Part shown: positions 1 through 4,479 of the stretch, piece after piece
How positions within the stretch are numbered: the stretch's first letter is position 1
Layout of the letters: each line of letters starts with the position of its first letter
NCBI GenBank assembly: GCA_020058315.1
Contig: JAGVEK010000256.1
Coordinates: forward strand, 1-8,787
Length of the DNA: 8,787 bases
Direction of reading: 5' to 3'
From: Candidatus Zixiibacteriota bacterium
GTDB lineage: Bacteria > Zixibacteria > MSB-5A5 > WJJR01
Program-made: the position numbers and the translations under genes
The notes under the pieces: model-generated
The model's database searches: none
What the model was told of the DNA's origin: nothing
The model's input: only the letters and a program-made list of their open reading frames with translations

Positions 1-945
1 CATCTGCTCGGGGGTATGAAAAATCGACAGATGTTTGCCGGCCAGCTCCTGGGGAGAATAGCCGTGCATGGCCGCAAAGGCCTCATTGACATAAACCAGA
101 TGGCCCGTCATATCGGCAATTGCCGAGCCATACCGCGCATTATCCGAAATCGCCTTAAACTTTCGCAAATCTTCCTCGGCCTGTTTGCGCGCAGTAACAT
201 CCGAAGAACTGAGGATCAGCGATTCCACCTTCCCCGCACGGATAAGCTGGGCCACGCGCGTTTCATAGAAGCGGCATGAGCCGTCCGGCAGCCTGATTTT
301 TGCCTCATAGCGGTCCCGTTGGCCCGTGCGCCGGACACGTTCGAGGACGTCCTGCACGTGCGGCAGGGACTCTTCATCGATGAAGCGAAGAACGGATTGA
401 CCGAGTATATCGGTCTTTGAGGACAGCCGTACCGTCTTATTGATATACCGGACAGTGAAGTCAAAGTCCAGCAGGGTAATATAATCCGGAGAATTCTCGA
501 CAATAAACTGCCACATTTCCGTCGATTCTCTATACTCTTGTTCGGCCTGCTTGAACTTGGTGATGTCAATGGCGGTACCTTCGAGGTACCCCCGGTCGGG
601 CCAGATTTTGATTGAAGCCAGCACGGTCAAAATCTCGCCGCTTCTTGCCCGAATTCGCACCTCGAAATTGGACAGACTTCCAGATGAACGGATCTGCCGC
701 ACCATTTCGTCGCGGTCGTTTTGGTCGGCCCAGAGTACCGAGGAGGGCATTGACATCATTTCTTCGACGGAGTAACCGAACATCTCGGCCAGTTTTTTGT
801 TGACCATCAGAAAGGCCGAACCGTCGAGTTTCGAACGGTACAGGCCGACCTGGGCGTTTTCGAAAAGCTGACGGTATAGATCAATTGTGTCTGTCGCGCC
901 GGCGCCGTTTCTACCCACCGTTTCCTGGTCGTCATAATTGGTCAT
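1..945 (-). CDS. Multi-PAS sensor protein, N-terminal part (runs off window)
   Basis: The reading frame is open from the ATG at 945 to the window edge, giving 315 residues with no stop. I see three successive PAS modules: residues about 23-135, 143-258 and 262 onward. Each has the usual features, such as FENAQVGLYRS and FGYSVEEM in the first, VENSPDYITLLD and PDGSCRFYETR in the second, and ISDNARYGSAIADMTG and HGYSPQEL in the third. The modules end in the PAC-type DIT/DVTxxKQAE linkers that lead into the next PAS. There is no signal peptide or membrane segment, so it is probably a cytoplasmic sensor of a small ligand or redox state. The output domain lies outside the window; a histidine kinase or a diguanylate cyclase is most likely, but this is unknown. 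A weak GGAA lies 6-8 bases before the ATG, and the start overlaps the stop of the upstream small ORF (ATGA), which suggests translational coupling. Confidence 0.88.
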   Translation of the reverse strand, partial: MTNYDDQETVGRNGAGATDTIDLYRQLFENAQVGLYRSKLDGSAFLMVNKKLAEMFGYSVEEMMSMPSSVLWADQNDRDEMVRQIRSSGSLSNFEVRIRARSGEILTVLASIKIWPDRGYLEGTAIDITKFKQAEQEYRESTEMWQFIVENSPDYITLLDFDFTVRYINKTVRLSSKTDILGQSVLRFIDEESLPHVQDVLERVRRTGQRDRYEAKIRLPDGSCRFYETRVAQLIRAGKVESLILSSSDVTARKQAEEDLRKFKAISDNARYGSAIADMTGHLVYVNEAFAAMHGYSPQELAGKHLSIFHTPEQM

Positions 946-1055
946 AAGATTTCCATTTCGACAAATTGGGGGGGAATAATCTGCTGGAGATTCGGGTAAA
1001 TTGACCGCCGACAACCCGAGGCGACTTTTATCTTGCCAAGAATTGAATTCGACAT
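942..1055 (-). CDS. 37-codon leader ORF coupled to the PAS sensor gene
   Basis: An ATG at 1055 is preceded by AAGGAG at a 9-base spacing, the best ribosome binding site near the sensor gene. The frame runs 37 codons, starts MSNSILGKIKVASG, ends PPQFVEMEIL, and stops at a TGA that overlaps the sensor's ATG (ATGA). The peptide is mildly basic in its first half, has PP and II pairs, and has no membrane segment. I do not recognise it. The overlap and the strong ribosome binding site in front of a weakly initiated gene suggest it is translated and delivers ribosomes to the sensor start. It could be a true small protein, a leader peptide, or simply the re-initiation device of the operon. A frameshifted original N-terminus of the sensor is less likely, because the sensor's own ATG sits naturally before its first PAS domain. 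Confidence 0.55.
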   Translation of the reverse strand: MSNSILGKIKVASGCRRSIYPNLQQIIPPQFVEMEIL

Positions 1056-1133
1056 CTGATTTATCTCCTTGTCCGAAATTGCCTTATAAATATTCGTCCT
1101 ATCCAAGTCCCACAATTTATACTACCAATATAT

Positions 1134-1165
1134 AATACGCATTAATACCGTATTTTTTGCGTATT
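1134..1165. promoter_or_regulatory. Inverted repeat (possible operator) in divergent control region
   Basis: AATACGCA (1134-1141) and TGCGTATT (1158-1165) are perfect 8-base inverted arms 16 bases apart. Inside them is a smaller palindrome, AATACcGTATT. The right arm touches the -35 box of the plus-strand promoter at 1164, and the whole element sits upstream of the minus-strand leader ORF and PAS gene. The position fits a dimeric regulator acting on one or both divergent transcripts; no regulator gene is visible. The surrounding 1081-1163 is AT-rich and should also hold the minus-strand promoter, but I cannot pick one convincing pair of boxes there. Confidence 0.4.
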
Positions 1166-1192
1166 GACTTATGCGTCGCACAATAGGATAAT
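1164..1192 (+). promoter_or_regulatory. Near-consensus sigma70 promoter
   Basis: TTGACT at 1164-1169 and GATAAT at 1187-1192 are separated by exactly 17 bases, each one mismatch from consensus. Transcription would start near 1199. No convincing protein gene follows on the plus strand before the terminator at 1378-1415, so the promoter most likely drives a non-coding RNA. This is the strongest promoter match noticed in the window. Confidence 0.65.
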
Positions 1193-1198
1193 GCCACA

Positions 1199-1415
1199 CA
1201 GGAGAAGTGATCGGACAGGGGTATGATTCAATTCGTCCCCTAGCCCGAAGACAGGCCGGAATTAACGAGCGAACGAAGGATTATACAGCAGCAGAAAGCG
1301 AACATTCTCCGACAGGACCAGCGCGCATAAAGGGTCGGTGTTATCGCCTTGGCGGCGGTAATGCCAGCTTCCAACCACCGGGTGGCGTCTTGCTTCGCCA
1401 CTCGGCGTTTTTTTT
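1199..1415 (+). ncRNA. Candidate small RNA, about 215 nt
   Basis: The stretch is bounded by a near-consensus promoter (1164-1192) and a strong intrinsic terminator (1378-1415), and has no recognisable protein in any frame. It contains local hairpins: an AGGGG/TCCCC pair at the 5' end, and TTATCGCC pairing with GGCGGTAA (one G-U) around 1340-1362. GGAGAA near the 5' end is complementary to TTCTCC at 1305-1310. GACAGG occurs three times (1214, 1250, 1311). I looked for tmRNA, RNase P RNA, SRP RNA and the cyclic-di-GMP riboswitch and did not find their signatures; 6S RNA is not excluded. The next genes downstream are on the other strand, so it is not a leader. A possible GTG-started 71-codon ORF inside it (from 1207, after GGAGAA) reads into the terminator and looks like chance. 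Confidence 0.5.
1378..1415 (+). terminator. Strong rho-independent terminator
   Basis: CCGGGTGGCG (1378-1387) pairs with CGCCACTCGG (1396-1405) over ten bases with one G-U, around an eight-base loop. After CG there are eight consecutive T (1408-1415). This is a textbook intrinsic terminator and sets the 3' end of the candidate small RNA. Confidence 0.8.
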
Positions 1416-1482
1416 GAGTTGATTATCAGTTGCAGTGGATTTCCGCCCGGCAACCACTTGCCGTTCAACTTTTTCCGGGAAT

Positions 1483-1489
1483 AAAAAAA
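1483..1489 (-). terminator. T-run directly after tRNA-Thr
   Basis: On the minus strand, seven T follow the last base of the tRNA acceptor stem. The first of them would be position 73 of the tRNA. The run may end transcription of the tRNA, with the GC-rich acceptor or T stem acting as the hairpin. The remaining stretch 1416-1482 contains only a weak GGCAA/TTGCC hairpin (about 1449-1462). Confidence 0.35.
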
Positions 1490-1561
1490 GCCGGCGAGAG
1501 GACTCGAACCCCCGACTGGCTGATTACAAATCAGCTACTCTACCAACTGAGTTACGCCGGC
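1489..1561 (-). tRNA. trnT: tRNA-Thr (anticodon UGU)
   Basis: Read on the minus strand, the sequence folds as a complete cloverleaf. It has a 7-bp acceptor stem GCCGGCG/CGCCGGC, a D stem ACTC/GAGT with loop AGTTGGTA, an anticodon stem GCTGA/TCAGC with loop TTTGTAA (anticodon TGT, reading ACA), a 5-base variable loop, and a T arm GGGGG/CCTCT with loop TTCGAGT. The T stem contains two G-U pairs. G1-C72, C2-G71 and the anticodon bases G35 and U36 are the known bacterial threonine identity elements. CCA is not encoded. Position 73 would be U, whereas A is found in E. coli tRNA-Thr. It lies downstream of the S9 peptidase on the same strand; no clear promoter of its own is visible. Confidence 0.96.
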
Positions 1562-1583
1562 TTGGTATCCTGCTAAACTTGAT

Positions 1584-1626
1584 CGTCCGCCTTTGGCGGA
1601 CGAGGGCGCATGCCATGCGCCCCTAC
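1584..1626. repeat. Double palindrome, REP/MITE-like
   Basis: Two perfect hairpins lie back to back: CGTCCGCC-TTT-GGCGGACG (1584-1602), and GGGCGCATG-C-CATGCGCCC (1604-1622) followed by CCTAC. They lie between the peptidase stop and the tRNA. There is no T-run, so they are not classic intrinsic terminators, although they could protect or cut the mRNA end. The second palindrome, read on the minus strand from GTAGGG, resembles the palindrome at 8220-8243. Confidence 0.6.
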
Positions 1627-1649
1627 GGGTTATCGGTCGGCAGGCGTTA

Positions 1650-3551
1650 TTACTGTCCTGTCCCCCCGGCTGGCTTCTTCCCTATCAGTTGCTCGTTCAG
1701 AAAATCTACAATGCGGCGGTAGGCCACCAGAATGTTGGCGCGTTTGCCTACCCCGTGTCCCTCATCCGGGAAAATCAATGTGTCAACCACGCCTCCGCGT
1801 TCAGAAATCGCTTTGGCCATCTGACGCGCCTCCCCGACAGGAACTCGGGGATCGTTCTCGCCGTGGATGATCAGAAGCGGCGCCGTGATCTTGCTGACAT
1901 GAGTGACGGGCGAAATCTCCAGCAGAAACGCGCTGTCGGCCAGCGGACCGTACTCGGACTCTCGCAAGGCACGACGGTATGGAGCGGTGTTTTTCAGGAA
2001 GGTCACAAAGTTGGCGATCCCGACCTCATCAACACCCGCCGCGTAGAGGTCGGGGTTGGTCGTAAGCGCCGCCAGGGTCATGTAGCCGCCATAGGAGCCG
2101 CCCTTGATTGCGATTTTGTTGGGAGCGGCGTATCCTTGATCGATCAGCCAGCGGGCGGCCATTTCGTAGTCCTTCACCGATTTCCAGCGGTCCTTGTAGT
2201 TGTCCATGTCGGTGAATTCTTTGCCATAGCCGGATGACCCGCGCGGATTGAGGGCCAGGATGCCGTAGCCGTTGAGGGCGAGATACTGGATGTTGCGGAT
2301 GAACCCCGGCCGGAACTGGGATTCGGGACCTCCGTGTGCATCCATGATGAAGGGGATCTTGTCGCCCTTCTTTGCGCCCGGTGGCAGGTAGAGGAAGCCG
2401 CTGATCTGGAGACTATCGAAGCTGGGGAATTTCACGAGTTGCGGACGCACCAGCGTGGCCTTGTCGATGCCCGCCATGATGGCGAAGGTCCACTGCTCCA
2501 GTTTCTGGGTACGGAAGTTCCAGCGCCAGCAATCGGACGGGTCGGCCGGACTGCTGAAGGTGAACACGATGGCATCCGGCCCATCGAATGAGACACTGCC
2601 GATCATGCCGTCCAGCGGCGGCACCGGCAGGTTCTGGCTGGTCTTGAGGTCGAGCAACTTCACTCTGCCGTACCCGTCCTCGTTGACGATCCACGCCATC
2701 TTTGACCTGTCATCCGACAACGTCAGCCCCTCGACTTCCCACATGGAAGTGGTATCGAGGAATTGGAGGACTTTGGTCTTCAGGTCGAGACGCGCGCGAC
2801 GCATGACGCCGCTGGGATTGGCGTTGGACAGAAGATAGACCGACTGACCATCGCCCGCGAGATTCGGGGAATTGTACTCGGCATTTCCCTCGTGGGCGGT
2901 CAGGAGCTCGGACTTTCCATCGGCCAAATTCACCAGAAAGAGATCGTTGTTGACATTCGATGGGTACCAGGCGGCGATCAGCCATTTGCCATCCTTGCTC
3001 ACTGTTGTCGGACCGTTAAAACCCTCCTGAACGAAGACCGGCCGGGTCTTGCGAGTCGCGATCTCCATTTCGAAAACATGGAAGTCCGTGCCATTGACTT
3101 CATTCGAACGGTAGTAAAAGCGGCTGTCATCATCGGACCACATCGGATCGGCGACCTGCTTGCCTTTCAGGTCGGTCAGTGCCTGGAAACGGCCGGTGCG
3201 AATATCGATGAGATAGAGATTGGTCTGCTCCGAGCCTCCAATCGCGGCCCCCACAATCGCCGAGCGGCCGTCGTACGAGAGCGCGTAGAAATCGATGCCA
3301 TCGGAGAAGAGTGTCAGTTGCCACGGCCAGCCATTGGGATCCTTCCGGTACAACTGGCTGACGCCGGACATGGAAGAAGTGAAGCACCGAACCGTCCCGT
3401 CACGCGAAACCTGCGGTGATGCGTTCGCCCCGATCTGCATGAAGATTTCGAGGTCGGGAATGTACGCAGAGTCGGATTTTTGAGCCCACGCCTGGGTGCC
3501 CAAAGTCAGCCCCGCCAAGACCATACTCGCAACCCATTGTCTCAGTCGCAT
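1650..3551 (-). CDS. Secreted S9 family peptidase (prolyl oligopeptidase / dipeptidyl-peptidase type)
   Basis: This 633-residue serine peptidase has a Sec signal peptide (residues 1-23: RLRQ start, hydrophobic core, cleavage after AWA). Residues about 40-370 form a WD40/TolB-like beta-propeller with repeated D-G/D-D blade turns. The C-terminal alpha/beta hydrolase domain (about 375-625) carries the catalytic triad: Ser486 in GGSYGGYM, Asp567 in HGENDPRVP, and His599 in DEGHG. HGGPE (406-410) is in the usual oxyanion position. Family members cleave short peptides, often after proline or alanine, and this one should act in the periplasm or outside the cell. The exact specificity cannot be told. 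The start is well supported by AGGAGG four bases before the ATG. A GC hairpin (3563-3578) lies two bases upstream of that site and might modulate translation. It is divergent from the cupredoxin gene, and tRNA-Thr lies downstream on the same strand. Confidence 0.95.
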   Translation of the reverse strand: MRLRQWVASMVLAGLTLGTQAWAQKSDSAYIPDLEIFMQIGANASPQVSRDGTVRCFTSSMSGVSQLYRKDPNGWPWQLTLFSDGIDFYALSYDGRSAIVGAAIGGSEQTNLYLIDIRTGRFQALTDLKGKQVADPMWSDDDSRFYYRSNEVNGTDFHVFEMEIATRKTRPVFVQEGFNGPTTVSKDGKWLIAAWYPSNVNNDLFLVNLADGKSELLTAHEGNAEYNSPNLAGDGQSVYLLSNANPSGVMRRARLDLKTKVLQFLDTTSMWEVEGLTLSDDRSKMAWIVNEDGYGRVKLLDLKTSQNLPVPPLDGMIGSVSFDGPDAIVFTFSSPADPSDCWRWNFRTQKLEQWTFAIMAGIDKATLVRPQLVKFPSFDSLQISGFLYLPPGAKKGDKIPFIMDAHGGPESQFRPGFIRNIQYLALNGYGILALNPRGSSGYGKEFTDMDNYKDRWKSVKDYEMAARWLIDQGYAAPNKIAIKGGSYGGYMTLAALTTNPDLYAAGVDEVGIANFVTFLKNTAPYRRALRESEYGPLADSAFLLEISPVTHVSKITAPLLIIHGENDPRVPVGEARQMAKAISERGGVVDTLIFPDEGHGVGKRANILVAYRRIVDFLNEQLIGKKPAGGTGQ

Positions 3552-3586
3552 TTCGCCTCCTGGACCGCCTCGGCGGCCTCAAGGCA

Positions 3587-3616
3587 ATGGTAGCCTTCAG
3601 ATGTGTTCCAAGTCAA
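3587..3616 (-). promoter_or_regulatory. Candidate promoter of the S9 peptidase
   Basis: On the minus strand, TTGACT (3616-3611) and TACCAT (3592-3587) are 18 bases apart, about 36 bases upstream of the peptidase ATG. The -35 box is good and the -10 box matches four of six. No equally good promoter was found on the plus strand for the divergent cupredoxin gene in this 174-base gap. Confidence 0.35.
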
Positions 3617-3725
3617 GGCAAGTCGGTCAAGGCCTTGGACATCCGCTGAATCAAAGGGAACCAATGTTGTCCTGATTATGTTCTGACCGAACGGAGAGAC
3701 GGTCCACGAGAGCACAGGAGGGGAA

Positions 3726-4382
3726 ATGCGAAAAGCGAATGTCACGCTGGGTCTATGGCTGGTTCTTGCCGGGGGCACCGCGCAAGCGGCTACGACTCAT
3801 ATCATCCAGGTCGGGAATACCTTCTTCAATCCAGGTTCGCCGAGCATTGCACGGGGAGATACGGTCAAGTGGGTGTGGGCAAGCGGATTCCACACGACGA
3901 CATCAGGCATCCGAGGGGCCCCGGACGCAGGAGCACTGTGGGACAGACCGATTGATTCTCCAACCCACACCTCGTACTCGCGGGTATTCAGCGCCGAGGG
4001 GAGTTTCCCCTACTTCTGCCAGTTCCATCTGGGCATGTCTGGTACGATCACTGTCACGATGACCACAGGGGTCGCGGATGATCCCCCGACAACAGATCCA
4101 CCGACGACCGCAACCCTTGCACAAAACCTTCCGAATCCATTCAACGCCGAGACGGTGATTCCATACACGCTGCATTCCTCAGGTCACGCGCGTCTGGTCA
4201 TTGCGAACATCCTTGGCCAGTCGGTGCGGCAACTCGTGGAGGAGACACAACCAGCCGGAACCTATCTGGCAAGGTGGGATGGGCGGGACGACATGGGGAG
4301 TCCCGTGTCGTCGGGTGTGTACTTCTATCGCCTCGAGACGGGAAGTGTGGCGATGACACGGAAGATGGTCGTGTTGCGGTGA
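3726..4382 (+). CDS. Secreted cupredoxin (type-1 copper) protein with C-terminal sorting domain
   Basis: The 218-residue protein has three parts. The first is a signal peptide (residues 1-21, ending GTAQA). The second is a plastocyanin/amicyanin-like domain (about 24-113). It has all four expected type-1 copper ligands: His56 (GFHTTTS) and Cys98, His101 and Met104 in FCQFHLGM, with the short amicyanin-like C-x2-H-x2-M spacing. The third follows a Pro/Thr linker (about 118-130): a FlgD-like Ig / type IX sorting domain (131-218) with NLPNPFNAET, LGQSVRQL, WDGRDDMG and SSGVYFYRL, and the terminal TRKMVVLR. The likely role is electron transfer or copper binding in the periplasm or at the cell surface. 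AGGAG five bases before the ATG fixes the start. It stands alone on the plus strand, divergent from the peptidase and convergent with the E1 gene. No cytochrome or oxidase partner is in view. Confidence 0.9.
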   Translation: MRKANVTLGLWLVLAGGTAQAATTHIIQVGNTFFNPGSPSIARGDTVKWVWASGFHTTTSGIRGAPDAGALWDRPIDSPTHTSYSRVFSAEGSFPYFCQFHLGMSGTITVTMTTGVADDPPTTDPPTTATLAQNLPNPFNAETVIPYTLHSSGHARLVIANILGQSVRQLVEETQPAGTYLARWDGRDDMGSPVSSGVYFYRLETGSVAMTRKMVVLR

Positions 4383-4407
4383 GGTTTGGAATCTCTGACA
4401 GAAAGAA

Positions 4408-4463
4408 GGTGCGTGCAATCACGCACTCTACCTGAACGACCATTGGTGCGTGTATCACGCACC
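4408..4463. repeat. Tandem pair of GGTGCGTG palindromes between convergent genes
   Basis: Two related hairpins fill the 97-base gap between the converging cupredoxin and E1 stop codons: GTGCGTG-CAAT-CACGCAC (4409-4426) and GGTGCGTG-TAT-CACGCACC (4445-4463). They share arms with the palindrome at 8220-8239. They carry no T-runs. They may end or stabilise both transcripts, but their sequence similarity suggests a dispersed REP-like family rather than simple terminators. Confidence 0.6.
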
Positions 4464-4479
4464 CGAGGCTTCGCAGGGA

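Noticed and set aside
1207..1422. GTG-started 71-codon ORF after GGAGAA in the small-RNA region
   Set aside because: It reads through the terminator hairpin and T-run (ending HSAFFLS), has no recognisable domain, and its composition looks random. The RNA explanation fits promoter and terminator better, though a dual-function RNA is not excluded.
1262..1468. 68-codon minus-strand ORF across the terminator
   Set aside because: No ribosome binding site or domain; it crosses the plus-strand terminator palindrome.
1489..1561. tRNA gene as an integration site for a mobile island
   Set aside because: No integrase and no direct repeat of the tRNA 3' end were found nearby within the window.
1593..2237. 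214-codon plus-strand ORF opposite the S9 peptidase
   Set aside because: Antisense shadow; its first part is the translated palindrome repeat, and the S9 frame has the full catalytic triad.
2763..3419. 218-codon plus-strand ORF opposite the S9 propeller
   Set aside because: Antisense shadow with no independent motif.
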